In this document: positions 10,553 to 22,135 of the stretch, one piece after another
How the letters are laid out: every line of letters begins with the position of its first letter
Position numbering within the stretch: the stretch's first letter is position 1
NCBI GenBank assembly: GCA_012184525.1
Contig: WOFQ01000002.1
Span: 1,674,001 to 1,738,000 of the forward strand
Source: Xenoacremonium recifei
Taxonomy: Eukaryota > Ascomycota > Sordariomycetes > Hypocreales > Nectriaceae
Reading direction: 5' to 3'
Length of the DNA: 64,000 nucleotides
Notes under the pieces: generated by a model
The model's database searches: none
What the model was told of the DNA's origin: nothing
What the model saw: the letters and a program-made list of their open reading frames with translations, nothing else
Program-made: the position numbers and the translations under genes

Positions 10553-11537
10553 TCATTCATAAAATTTGCCCTCAATCATAAACTTAGCCGCCACATCCTT
10601 GTCGTGACCGTAAATAAGTGTCGCATTGAAAAGTCTCTGCAGCCTCCGAATCATGTTAAGACTGCGATACCACGCATTGTGGTCACGCGCGAGTCCTCCG
10701 TGCGGGTGTCCCAACTCGTAGTTTTCGGCAACATGGAATTGATCAGTCGTCCAGATGAAGGTGCCCTCTTTCTCTAAATTCACTTGCATTATGATCAAAC
10801 CTGGGGTATGTCCAGGCGAGTGGTGGAGCGTGATACCCTGGTAGAGGTCCAAGTGCTCGTCCGTGAACGTCACCCATTTGAGCTTGTCCAGGAGCATGTA
10901 GTGGCCGAGGTAAACACCGAGATCAGCTCCAGTAGCCACGGCCCAGCAGGCATGCTTGAACTCTTCCTCATGAACATAAATAGGCACTTCGGTGTCGATA
11001 AAATGCTCCAAACCTCCTGCGTGATCTAGGTGGAGGTGGCCCATGACGATGGCCTTGACATCCTTGATGTCATAACCGGCCTTCTTGATGGCGTTGGGGA
11101 GCTTGTTGTTCTCAGAGTACTTTGTACGAGGAAAGACATCGGTCAGAGGCGCAGGCCATTTCTTGGTACATGTTAGCGTGCATGAATGTGTATAGTTGGA
11201 TCATTACTCACCACGTCGATATCCTCAGCGCAGCCGGTCTCGAACAGGATGAGTCCGACACCAGGGTAATCGATCAAGCATGACAGAATCACTAGCTCTC
11301 GACGTTTGTTTACTGGGTTCAAGTTGGACAACGTGCTGGTATTGCCGCCTCGAAGGATCCTGCGTGTGATTAGTTGTCAGGAGAATTGACGAGTTCTACA
11401 GGTGCTTTAGCCTACCAAGATTCATCCGCTTCCAACGTCCCGAGATCAAGAAAGTGCATCTTCGTCCCGGCGGGACATTTGAAGGCCGGGACTCCAGCCG
11501 AAGCCAGCAATGAGGCGACGTCGCTAGAGGAGGCCAT
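10553..11537 (-). CDS. Metallo-beta-lactamase-fold hydrolase, lactonase-like
   Basis: Zinc hydrolase of the MBL superfamily resembling N-acyl-homoserine-lactone lactonases and related fungal lactam/lactone hydrolases. Three exons (11537-11416, 11359-11212, 11161-10553) give 292 residues. The metal site motif HxHxDH is intact as GHLHLDHAGG (His132, His134, Asp136, His137); the third histidine is in HHSPGHTPGL, the bridging Asp in TTDQFH, and a late histidine in LIYGHDKD. An N-terminal block FLDLGTLEADESWILRGGNT matches the start of the lactonase subgroup. No secretion signal. Predicted action: opening of a small lactone or lactam in the cytosol. The natural substrate is not shown by the sequence; aryl ester or lactam hydrolysis is an alternative. 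Confidence 0.85.
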
Positions 11538-12761
11538 GATTTGGAGGCTTGGCTTTGAACACTTGACACTAGACACCACAATGAACAGGAAGCAAGCGGG
11601 GAAACTCAAAGATCAGGTCATACGGGTTCTCAGCAATAGAAAAGCGTAAAAGCTCTACGCGCGCCGCCTCTTATCTCTAGTATTTATCACATCGTGTCCC
11701 TCTGGCGCGGAGCCGAACCCCCGCCCGCCCGTGGCCACGCACAATATATCAGTTCATGTCTACCCCGCAAGTTACCCCAGATTGCGACAGCGGTGGAACG
11801 AGGCCTTGTATCGCAGGCAAACTAACTGGCAAGGCTGCTGGGCTAGTATGACTCGAGTAAAGAAGGCGTCGACACTTTATCCGGATGGGGAGTTGTCCGA
11901 AGTCTATCCTGGACTCGGGATTTGCTTCCTCGAGACGGGCTTTCTCCAGCGGGGTCGAGAACAATAGCGCGGGGAGGCTTACGGCGGAATTTGTGACGAT
12001 AGGGCGGGTGGTGAGGGGAGACACACACTAGTTGGTTAGTAGAAGGGGCCAACGATGATGTTATATGTTCATCTTGTCCTCAACTGCTGCATAATTCACA
12101 TGTGCCAGGTCTATTTGTTCTCCGTCTTCGGACTTGGGGCCCGGGAATAGTGCATGGTGACAGGTTCGGACCAATTCCCGTCGCCCGGTCCTCGCTTGTT
12201 GGCTGTTAGGTTATCACATCATGGGCTGCACTACGGAGAACCCAGATATGAACTGACCGGATCAGCGGCAATATGACGGTTATCGATAGCAGTTCTCTGG
12301 AGCCCTGTGAACATCGTATGATGATCAATTGAATCATAATTAGGTAGAATCTGTCCCACGCTCATCAATGGGGGTGACATTCGGGCGCACGGGAGATGAG
12401 GAGACCCGAGGTTCAGGTTCTGCCGTCTTGGCCTTAGTGCAAATTCAATCATATTAATCAACATGACCATGCACCCACTAGGACAAGCTTCGGGTGATAT
12501 GAGAAGGTTCTCAACTTTTTTCCTAACGCAAAGACGCTGGAAGTGAATGGAGGAGGAGTACTGGCATAACCCAATCCTCAATCTTTCGAAAGACTGATGT
12601 TAACTAGCGGAGTACTCCTAAGCAACGCGCAAGGGTGACATAATATGTGTTTCATGAACCATAGTGTTTGGCATTAAACAATATATCGTTTCACTATCAG
12701 CTCTGCGGCTTTCAGCCCATTCATATCGTCTCATCTTTAGTAGATCGGCTCCAAACATCGA
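11538..12761. other. Intergenic between MBL hydrolase and MFS gene
   Basis: 1.2 kb containing the MBL gene promoter (GC-rich tract at about 11700-11745) and the 3' flank of the next transporter. Short frames present look like noise. No gene recognised. Confidence 0.5.
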
Positions 12762-14628
12762 TTAAGCACTGGTACTCTCAATATGCGAGCTCTCGCCAGC
12801 AGTCTTCTCCTCGATGACCCTGTCAAGCTGTTCCTTCTGCTCCTCAGTGAGATCCGTCAAATGAATGACAACTTCGTCGCCAAACCTCTCGCCAACCTCC
12901 TCCAAAGCTAGTCCCTTAGTCTCAGGGAAGTAGTACCAGATCAATGGGACATTGATCACCGTCAAGCAGATGAAGAGGAGGTAATATTTCCATCCGACCT
13001 GAGCAAAGGCGGTGGGACCAGGGATGAGAAATGCAATGGTTGACGCGAAGAGCACTGCCAACGACCAAGCCATACCCTTCGCTCGGATATGGGTAGGGAA
13101 GATCTCGGTGCAGTAGACATATGTCGTTGCGTCGATGCAGCAACCGTAGCTATTGGAGAGATTAGACCAGACTTCTGAGAGGTATCTGAGGTCATGACTT
13201 ACAAGCTGATGTAGAGGAAAAGGAAGAAGACACCTGCGCTCAGTCCCGCATGGTTGGTAGTTCCGACAAAGCTAGCGGACATAGCGGCTTCGAAGACGAG
13301 ACTGATGAGACATCCAGTACATCCGACAACTATAGCCAGATGATTAGTCTTGCCCAAGTCTTTCGATATGATACAAATACGTACCCAACAGAGTTACCCG
13401 TCCAACTCTGTCCATAAGGAGAGAGCTGATATAGTTTCCGCAGCAAGCAACCGTGACATAGGCCGCAGCCAAAAGCAAACTAATGCTGCCGCTGTAACCC
13501 AGACCCTCGTATAGCAAGACGCTATAGTTGTAGACCACGAGGATGCCAGTAGACTCGGAGCCAAACATGGTCATGAATGCACAGAACATGCGCTTGCGGT
13601 ACGAAGGCTTCGTGAACAGGGTTGAAAGGGATTCGTACTTGGAAAGTTCGACATCGGCAGCGACCTGATTGCTCATCTGGTAGAACTCCTCTTTGGCGAA
13701 GGAGACCCGATCACTGTCACCCTTTGTGGCATGTAGCTTTTCAATGACATTCCACGCGTCTTGAGAGCGACCTTGCATAAGGACTACGCAACATTAGTTG
13801 GACTCAAACTCTCACAAATTAGAATTACTTACGCCATCTAGGAGACTCGGGTAGAACGGGAGTCAGGCAAAGCATAATCAGAGGCCAAAGGCATTGAAGG
13901 GCGAGCGGGAATCGCCACTGGAAGGCCATGTTGGTCGTATAATAACAGCCATAGCCGATCCATGCTGCCGCAGCGTAGCCGAAAACTAGGACAACACCTT
14001 CGAAAGAGTCAGCCAGGAATTGGATTGACTGTGGAGGGTTTATTCGTACCGTGCTGAGAGACTAAAAATCCACGCGTGGCAGGAGGTGCGATCTCGCATT
14101 GGAATAGCGGGATGAGAACCATCAAAATTCCTTTATGACAATTAGAATACTGGTTGATACAGTGTATGCTCGGAGAAGACGTACCGACAGCGAAACCGCC
14201 CAGGCCACGGCCAACAAGGATCATGGCGATATTGCGAGCTCCTCCTTGCAGAGCACCACCAAGAATGGCGATAGGGGTAGCCAGAAGGAGAGTCTTCTTA
14301 CGACCCAAGGCATCACAAGCCCAACCGCCAACGAGGGAACCAAAGAAACCGCCACCAGAAAAGCAACCACTCAGGGCACCGATTATGTGATTGGTGTAGG
14401 CATAGCGATCCGACGTTGTATCCTGGGAGAGATTGAAGTAGGTGTAGAACGATGGCTGGCCCAGCGTTGTCGATACAATACTGAAGCTGTAGCCGTAGGT
14501 CATACTACCCAAACAAAGGGCGAGAACAATCTGATCTGTTAGTTTCTACTTGTTTATGCATCCTGGTCAATTAGACTTACGGCCAAGTTGAAAGCGCCGA
14601 CATGGCGATCTGCTTTCGTGGGAGACAT
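12762..14628 (-). CDS. MFS sugar transporter (SP family)
   Basis: Second sugar-porter-type importer. Seven exons (14628-14581, 14530-14185, 14130-14050, 13997-13833, 13783-13385, 13329-13203, 13149-12762) sum to 517 residues. Signatures: DALGRKKTLLLA after helix 2, VGRGLGGFAVG in helix 4, CEIAPPATRGFLVSQ, LPESPRW after helix 6, the MDRVGRVTLLG loop, and YYFPETKGLALEEVGERFGD after helix 12, all canonical. The intron-dense structure contrasts with the mostly intronless enzymes next door. The closest subgroup is fungal hexose/lactose-type permeases, but substrate assignment is not safe. A CTCCG-T-CGGAG palindrome lies 174 bp upstream of the ATG, and two GCGGGG (CreA-type SYGGRG) sites lie near 15056 and 15173, consistent with carbon-source control (inference). 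Confidence 0.9.
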
Positions 14629-15792
14629 CTTGAATACCCGTGTCCACGTTCACAAGGAGGTTAAGGGTTGCAAGACTGAGGGCTGATCCAGAGGATTCCT
14701 GACCAACAAGCCAAGCTATATACCCCAGCAGCGTCATTCGACTAATTCGAACTGATTTACATTGTGTTAGAACGATCGCTACACATCCAGCCAGGTTCGG
14801 GCTCCGTCGGAGATGAGGACCGATGCCAGCACGGTCGAGACTATCACCATGACAAACAACACCAGGGAGACTTAGCTGCCATTAGGCTCTGTCAGAGGAT
14901 GCACATCCTCGACTTGCTTCAGTAATTGGCAGCACGGAACTCTCTTACACTCCGACCGGCATTTTATGCTAGAACGGTTCAGTGCTAGAGCGTCTAACCC
15001 TGACCCCGTGGGGAAGAGTAGCCTTCTGTCTTCGGCTGAAGGGTCCGGCGTGTGCGGGGGAGGAGGGCCCAATCGCCGAAAGCCCCGAGGGCTATTATGA
15101 AGGAGTTGGTAATAGGAAGTCATCTGATCTGGGGTATGAAGCAATCTAGACCATCGTGAGAATACGGGGTCTGCGGGGAGAACTGAAAGGGTGGACTACT
15201 GAACCCCGTGAGGGACACCGGGTGGTAGGATAGACGTCGGATTCTATTTTACCATGTTATGTATAATTACTAACATTGAATAGTCTAGTTCTAAACTGCG
15301 GTATGTGTAGCAAGTCATCGCGAACATTACCGTTGCCTTGGGTACCTCCTCCACGCTATCATTTAATCTCCTAGCTACCTTCCCATTTCGCTAAGGTATC
15401 CAAAAGTATACCAGGTAACCGGGAGAATGCAGGGACTTTGATCAGATCTGTCAATGGGTTAGGTAAAGCCAACTAGCTGATCACTTGTCAAACTGTCAAA
15501 CTATATAAGATACATCGGCTGAAGGGAGCTCTCTGGTGGGAAGGCAAAATATCTGTAGGCAATCGCTGTCAATTATCTCACCGAGGCTAGTTTGTGTAGT
15601 TTCTTCTTCAATGGGACGGTTCTTTTCGTCTTGAGGGTGTATTCAAACTATTTATAATGCACTTTCGTGTGCATTAGCAGGGTCTGCTGTTAGGCTACTT
15701 CAATTTTAGATCCGCGTATCTATCTAACATCTTTTATGAATTCATGCTATATGTCACTTTAGTACTCGTCTTCTGGTTGGCAGTTAAGTAGC
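14629..15792. other. Intergenic, MFS promoter and ALDH 3' flank
   Basis: 1.16 kb between two minus-strand genes. Contains the CTCCGTCGGAG palindrome (14802-14812) and a G-rich stretch with two SYGGRG-type matches. No gene recognised. Confidence 0.5.
14802..14812. promoter_or_regulatory. CTCCG-T-CGGAG palindrome
   Basis: Perfect 5-bp arms around a single T, 174 bp upstream of the MFS start codon. Its CCG/CGG ends fit a Zn2Cys6 dimer site; binding is inferred only. Confidence 0.25.
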
Positions 15793-17554
15793 TTACTTGA
15801 TTAATACAGTCTTGGGCTCTGTAAATGCTCGGAGCGCCTAGTTCAAGAGTCAGCAGAGATTGCATTGTCTTCGCCAAGAGAATCTTACGTATTCGCCGAA
15901 TTCCCGTCCAAGGCCGGAACCCTTCTTGCCTCCGAAGGGAACTTGGACATTCATCTAGATGCTGATCAGTATTCATACGGTGAACGGTTCAGAGAGTTCC
16001 ACTTACATAGCTCACGCAGTTGACACCGACAACTCCCGACTCCAACCTTGAGGAGACTCGCAGAGCCCGATTAATGTCTCTCGTAAAGACACCGGACATC
16101 AATCCATACTCGGTGTCATTGGCCATTTGTAGCACCTCCTCCTCTGTTTCAAAAGTCTTGACCACGGCCACGGGTCCAAAGATCTCTTCCTTATAAATCT
16201 GGGCATCCTTCTGAGGGTTCAAGAACACGGTGGGTTCAACAAAACAGCCCGACACTCCCCACCGCTGACCACCAACAACGAGCTCTGCCTCCGTTTTGCC
16301 TCTCTCCATCATCCGAGTGACTCTTTCCAGGGCGGTCTTGTTAACCAAGGGACCCATGATTGTGGCTTTGTCTTGAGGGTTGCCTAGCTTATCAACAGCC
16401 GCCTTCATCCGGGAAGTGTATTCTTGGATGAATTTATCGGCGATGCTCTTTTGAACGTAGACTCTAGTCGCTGAGACGCAAACCTGTCCTGAACGGGCCA
16501 GAATGCCATTGATCGTCCTTCAATCATCAGCAAACGTCCTCTAAGTCAAAGAGAGCCTTCCTACCATGTGAGCGCATTGTCTAGATTGGCGTCCTCGAAA
16601 ATCACAGCGGGGCTCTTTCCACCCAGCTCAAGGGTTACTCGTTTTAAGTTACTTTGAGCGGCAGCAATCTGGATCTTTTTGCCAGTCGCAAGACTACCGG
16701 TAAAGCTGATCTAAGGCGGTGTTAGCTGTGTCCCAATAATGGATTTTGAGAGCTTTAAAGGTACCTTTCGGATCCTCATGTGGTTAGCCAAAAGCGCTCC
16801 CGTCTCTCCAGCACCAGTGACGACCTGGAGCACTCCCTTGGGAAAGCCTGCAGCTTCAAACAGAGGTGCGATTGCGAGAGACCCGAGAGGGCTTTGTTCG
16901 GAAGGCTTGATGATCAAAACATTGCCAGTCGCCAAGCAGGGAGACGCCTTCATTATTAGGGTTGCTACGGGGGCATTGAATGGGTTAATGCCAGCGCAAA
17001 CACTAGTCCAAGTCAATAAGACACAACTCGATTCTAATAGCGGTGATCTTACCCCAAAGGCTCATGTCGAACCAGTTTCACAAAGCCGTCATCAGCCGGG
17101 AAGTAGTCGCCCTTCATCTTATCCGTCCAGCCCGCTATGAGAAGTCAGACACAGTATTTTAAGGAAGAAAAACCATCATACCGTAATAGTTTAACTGGCC
17201 CATGATGTAATTCTTCTCGCGAGTTGGAATGATGGACACCGGGTTGCCCGTACTCAAAGAATCCAGAGTAAGGATATCAACCAGCCGGTCATTCTCATCC
17301 AACAGTTCGGCGAGTCTGCGCAGGCAAGCGCTACGCTGAGCGCCCGTGAAAGTGCTCCATTCTCCGTTAAATGCCTTCTCTGCTGCAGCCACAGCCGCAT
17401 CTACATCTTCAGCACCCGCCAACGGGATCTTGTCGGAGACTACCGAATCATCGGCCGGGTTGTAAAGAGAGTACGTCTTGCCCGACTTGGACTCAACATA
17501 CTCTCCATTAATGTAGAGCTTGGTGAGCTCTGACGCAGACAGAATAGTGACCAT
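15793..17554 (-). CDS. Aldehyde dehydrogenase (NAD(P)-dependent)
   Basis: Oxidises an aldehyde to its carboxylic acid. Seven exons (17554-17182, 17134-17053, 17002-16765, 16710-16565, 16517-16007, 15954-15889, 15837-15793) total 486 residues, the normal ALDH length. Visible family sites: PFNAP near the nucleotide fold, KPSEQSPLGSLAI, the FTGS loop (ISFTGSLATGKKI), catalytic Glu in LELGGKSP, catalytic Cys in SGQVCVSATR, and EEIFGPVAVVKTF. The C-terminus PFGGKKGSGLGREFGEYALRAFTEPKTV is typical. Divergent from a zinc alcohol dehydrogenase with 441 bp between the starts, a geometry that suggests sequential alcohol-aldehyde-acid oxidation. No organelle signal is evident. The closest reactions are those of aromatic/short aliphatic aldehyde dehydrogenases such as salicylaldehyde or succinate-semialdehyde types; the substrate is open. 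Confidence 0.92.
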
Positions 17555-17995
17555 AATGAAAGATTAGAATGATTAAGCTATGCAATAGTATCGAATCGTA
17601 GCCAGTGAACGGACGTATCACGCGTTATTTACTTTTCTCAAGCATTGTGCTGCGTTCCGCTTTACTCCTCACTACACACTGTACGCTATTGGTTTGTCAT
17701 CCTCGGGTAACTCCAACATGTGTCTTGAGGAAGCCGGAGAATGAGGCCGACACTGGCCCGGTGCATTCCCCCACCATCGGACGAGCCCCGCGATCAGGAT
17801 CACACGCAGCGAAAATCGGAGGGCAATTTACCGGGCAGATGACCTCAATTCCATTTAAATGCCGAGAGTAGGAGATGCGTGTATTATTGAGGGACTTCGT
17901 GATTTTGTAAAGGCGCAAGCAGTGAAGAAGCTGAGAAGCAAGGCCCTTGAATGAGCATCTAGTACATCAGAAACCCTTCCTCATAAAAAATAATC
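17555..17995. promoter_or_regulatory. Divergent ALDH/ADH promoter
   Basis: 441 bp shared by the minus-strand ALDH and plus-strand ADH. It carries several CGG-type half sites, including a CGG-N7-CCG arrangement near 17778-17790. Common control of both genes is inferred from the layout. Confidence 0.5.
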
Positions 17996-19285
17996 ATGGG
18001 TGGCGAAACAATGAAAGCCGTGGTCTACGATGGCCCGTTCCAGATTACTGTGAGAGACAAGCCCAAGCCGGTCATTGTCGACGCTACCGATGCGGTCCTC
18101 AAGGTTGAATTGGCGGGCGTATGTGGGAGTGACCTACACATGTACCGCGGTCACCAGAAGACCACTACCGGCCACACCATGGTAAGCAACCTGTAGCCTT
18201 ACCTTGATGAACTCCTTAAACTGAACGTCCTAGGGCCATGAGTTCGTGGGCTACGTGGACAGTGTTGGCGCCGCTGTGACCAGATTCAAGGTCGGACAGA
18301 AGGTCATGTCCATCTTCTCACCCATGTGGTAAGTAAAGCAACATCCAAAAGTACAATAGAGAACTAATCCCTGTCATTTCTGTAGCTTCAAGTGCTGGTT
18401 CTGTGAGCATGGATACACAAACCGCTGTGTCAACGGCCCTTCCTTCGGCAGCATGTCACTCGACGGAGGGCAGTCTGAATATGTACGAGTCCCTTTTGCC
18501 GACAGCACCCTTGAGCCTATCCCCAAGGAAGTCAGCGATGACATGATGATCATCATGTGTGACATTTTTCCTACGGGCTACTATGGCGCCATGCGCGCAA
18601 TCACCAAGCTCATGCGCAATACTGAGACAGCCGAGGATCTTGTTGGCGGGACGCTTCATGCGCCGACCGCGTTAAGGCCAGACTTCAAGAAGCAGAGTAT
18701 TATGGACCTCACCGTCGTGTGTCTCGGGTGTGGTCCCGTTGGTCTCTGCGCAGTGCTCACCGCTGTGGTCCTTGGTGCTGGAACCGTGTATGCGGTTGAC
18801 TCTGTCGATGATCGCCTCGAGGAGGCAAAGAAAATGGGTGCCACCCCGTTAAATCTGACGAAAGATGACATTCCAGCAATTGTCAAGGCTGCTACTGAAG
18901 GTCGCGGTGCAGATGCAGTTGTTGAGAGCGTAGGGAACAACTCTGCGATGAAGCTTGCCTTTGACTTGGTACGAAGTTGTGGCGTACTGTCTTCCATTGG
19001 CTTCCACCAGGCAGACTTCCCCTTTACCTGTTTTGATGCCTACTCCAAGAACCTCGAGTAAGTTTTCGCCTTCTCCCAAGAAGGAATACCACTGACTTAC
19101 AATACAGTCTCAACATGGGTCGAGCAAACGTGCGGCCAGTGTTTGGTGAGGCGCTCAAGGTGTTTGCTGAGAACCAAGACAAGTTCTCAAGTTTCATAAG
19201 CCATCGTATGCCCTTAGCCGATGCACCAAAGGCGTATGAGATATTCGAGAAGCACCAGGCGAGAAAGGTGATCTTGACGTTGTAA
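17996..19285 (+). CDS. Zinc-dependent alcohol dehydrogenase (MDR family)
   Basis: Medium-chain dehydrogenase/reductase oxidising an alcohol with NAD(P)+. Four exons (17996-18181, 18234-18328, 18386-19057, 19108-19285) give 376 residues. Catalytic zinc ligands are Cys in GVCGSDLHMYRGH, the GHEFVG His-Glu pair, and Asp in CDIFPTGYYGA. The structural zinc lobe CFKCWFCEHGYTNRC has the canonical C-x2-C-x2-C-x7-C spacing. The nucleotide fold shows VVCLGCGPVGLCAV, followed by the acidic turn VDSVDDRLEEA, hinting at NAD+ preference. It shares a promoter with the divergent ALDH. The family includes glutathione-independent formaldehyde-dehydrogenase-like and threonine-dehydrogenase-like enzymes, so the substrate remains open. 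Confidence 0.92.
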
Positions 19286-20067
19286 TATTAAAGCATATTT
19301 AGACGGAGTGATGCATAAATAAATGAAAAGATTTTGAAGACTAATCCTTACCTGCCCTGCTTAAGCAATTCCAGAAGTACAATCGGGTTGGGACTTTGGG
19401 GATATAGCAATATGTGTTGGGTTGTGCGTCCCTGGCGATATCTTTATTTTATAACACTATGAAGAATCACAGCACTAGCAATTGATACATCCTTATTTTT
19501 ACGTATTAGCCTAACATAGCCTTCACATGTAACCCTATTGTTTATGCTTTTTAAGCGAGTTAGGGCCCATTGGATTTTGGCTTTCACACGGTATAGGGTA
19601 GCCTCATTACCAAAAGAGCAGGGCTCTGGATGTTTTGTCTTGGCCACGAAGAACTACTTACTGTACGAGGCCACGACACTCGTGTTGGAGTCCGCGGAGA
19701 CTCTTGCACCGACAACCACTGCTCCTTCAAACTCCTCAATCCTTCGGACCCCATGTCCGGATCTATTTACCCCGCCCGGAGCACGTCCGGGAGTCTGGGG
19801 CCGAGCGCCGAAAACGCGGGGGTAGCACGCGGAGGCGGTACAGCAATGGACCCATATTGCGGGGTTGCTAAGAGGTTCTTGTCATGAGAGATGTCTCGTA
19901 GCTGGTAGGCTAATGGGGAAAGCTTGTGACTTATAAACGGCTGGTATGAGGACTAGTCAGTGAGTGTCAGGAACAAAAGCTTGCCCGGCGTCTGTTGTCG
20001 TGTCGTCGTTCTCCGACTCTAACTCTCTCGTACTCTCTATTCGTTATCTCATCATCGCTTCACCATC
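19286..20067. other. Intergenic with CCG/CGG-rich promoter of the PRISE gene
   Basis: 782 bp; no gene recognised. The last 320 bp before the PRISE start contain several CCG/CGG motifs, notably the inverted repeat at 19775-19791 and a TCCGCGGA palindrome near 19692. Confidence 0.5.
19775..19791. promoter_or_regulatory. Inverted repeat CCCGGA-N5-TCCGGG
   Basis: Perfect 6-bp arms around GCACG, about 277 bp upstream of the PRISE start. The right arm continues as TCCGGGAGTCTGGG, matching 12 of 14 bases of the element at 5061-5074. Proposed Zn2Cys6 site; inference. Confidence 0.35.
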
Positions 20068-21540
20068 ATGGCCTCTCGGCAAGTTGTTGAGACGCGAGGG
20101 CCGTTCCATGGCCTGCCCACATATCCCAAGGAGCTCTCCAATCTCACAGCCGTGGTCACAGGCGCCAATGGCATCTCTGGCTTTCACATGGTGAGGGTGT
20201 TGGCAGCAGCGCCCGAGAGATGGAGCAACATCTATTGTCTGTCCCGGCGACCCCCCCCAGACAACTTCTTCAAGGATCTGGGCGAGGGCGCGTCGCGGGT
20301 GAAGCATATTCCCGTGGACTTTTTGGTTGACCCCTCAAACATTGCTGAGGCGATGAAGGGCAAGATTGAGAAGGTGTAAGTTGATTTCAGTTTCCCTTTT
20401 TGTAACCGACGAGAAGCTCATGTTAGTCAGGGACTACGTTTTCTTCTTCTCTTACATGCAGCCTCAACAAAAGGGCGGCGTACTGAACATGTGGTCAGAC
20501 GCCCAGGAATTGGCGGACATCAACTGTGGGTGAGCTCGACACATGAAGGGTTAACAGTACTAACCTCGCGTACAGCCAGCCTCATTAAGAACTTCCTCGG
20601 CGGTCTCAAGCAAGCCAACCTCCAACCTAAACGCTTCCTCCTGCAGACCGGAGCCAAGCACTACGGCTTCCACATTGGCCCGGCCACCAACCCCTCTTTC
20701 GAGTCCGATCCTCGCATCCATCTGGAGGCCAACTTTTACTACCCCCAGGAGGATGCACTGGAGGCGTATTGCAAAGAGACTGGTTCGACCTGGAATGTCG
20801 TCCGGCCTTCATACATCATCGGCGCTGTGCGCGACGGAGCGCTGAACCATATGATCGGCTTGGCCATCTACGGTGCTGTCCAGGCGCATCTCAAGCAGCC
20901 GCTAGAGTTCCCAGGCGACTACACGGCGTGGGATCGTGAATACTGCCAGAGCACGGCGCTGCTGAACGCCTACTTTGAAGAGTGGGCGGCACTAACAGGC
21001 AACGCGGCAAACGAGGCCTTTAACATCCAAGATGGCCTGCCCTTCACCTGGGGTCGGTTCTGGAAGTACCTGGCGGGCTGGTATGGCACGACGTGGAACC
21101 CCCCTGAGGCGGATGAGTCGAAGTACCGCACCACCGAATCGCGATGGGTCGAGACGCCGCGAGGGTAAGCTTGCCTCCCATTATGATGCTAGAATGATGA
21201 ACTCACATTTCTTAGCTACGGTCCCCTCGGCGTAACGCGCTCGACGTTCAGTCTTGTTGAGTGGTCTCACAAGCCCGAGGTGCAGCAGGCCTGGAAAGAG
21301 CTTACAGAGAAGCATGGCCTCGAGCTGGATCCCTTCACGGACAAGAACCGCGGACAGATCTTTGGCATCACCGACTCGGCCGTCATTGGCGGATGGGCAC
21401 TGTCGCTGAGCATGCGTAAGGCGCGCAACCTGGGATTCTTGGGGACGGTCGACTCATACCACACGGCTTTCACGACGATCCATGATCTGGCACGGTTGAA
21501 GGTCGTGGCGCCTCCCAGTTTGAAGGAGTTTAAGGAATAA
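20068..21540 (+). CDS. PRISE-type SDR (progesterone-5-beta-reductase / iridoid-synthase-like)
   Basis: NADPH-dependent atypical SDR of the kind that reduces activated C=C bonds of enones. Four exons (20068-20375, 20431-20525, 20576-21164, 21216-21540) total 438 residues; the second intron must use the GTGGGT donor at 20526 because the overlapping GTGAGC donor breaks the frame. The dinucleotide site is TGANGISGFHMV (about residues 31-42) followed by the SRRPP turn. FLLQTGAKHYGFHIGP carries the conserved KxYG element replacing the classical YxxxK, and YYPQEDALEAY plus WNVVRPSYIIGAV are family blocks. The ATG at 20068 is the first in frame. Such enzymes appear both in fungal secondary-metabolite clusters and in detoxification. 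A Zn2Cys6 regulator follows in the same orientation. Confidence 0.88.
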
Positions 21541-22135
21541 TTGAGTAGATAGAGTTCAATTATTCATAATAAGCCGATACAGGAATCCTTGAATCTGCTC
21601 ACACGTACCTCGTAGATCATCTCTAGTGTTTTGACTTGACCGCGCCGTCCAGCTTCCTTTGGTAGCCTGTGCCAGCCAATGATTGCAGCGTGAATAATGG
21701 CTTTCAGTGGACTTGAGCCGGTCTGCTAGCGAGGAGACGGCGCTGAATTGATAGCGACGCGCCCCATGACTCGGGCGCCTACCTGGTGGAGAGTTGGCGA
21801 TGTTCAGTTGCAGAGGCTTGGAGGTGAAGTTTCAAATTGTGGGGGAGGTCGTCACCTGCCTCAGGCACTTCGGCCGCTAGCAGTTTGCGCCTTCCCCGCC
21901 TAACAGCGCCCAACAGGCCTGAAACCGGGGAGGAAGGAGCACCCCGAACAGCGGGCTGCACCTTCCCTTTCCCTGAGAGAGACCCCCCGTAGAATCCCAT
22001 TCCAAGCCGACGCTATTCTTCCCCCGCATCTTCTCCATCTTCCATCCTCCCAGCGCATCGCGAGAGCGGCGAGCGAAAGATTGCGCCTTGTCAGTGTCTT
22101 GTTTGTATCTTTCCAATTGCCTCACTATCCTCAAA
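21541..22135. other. Intergenic, promoter of Zn2Cys6 regulator
   Basis: 595 bp, GC-rich toward 22000, with PRISE 3' flank and the promoter of the next regulator. No gene recognised. Confidence 0.5.
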
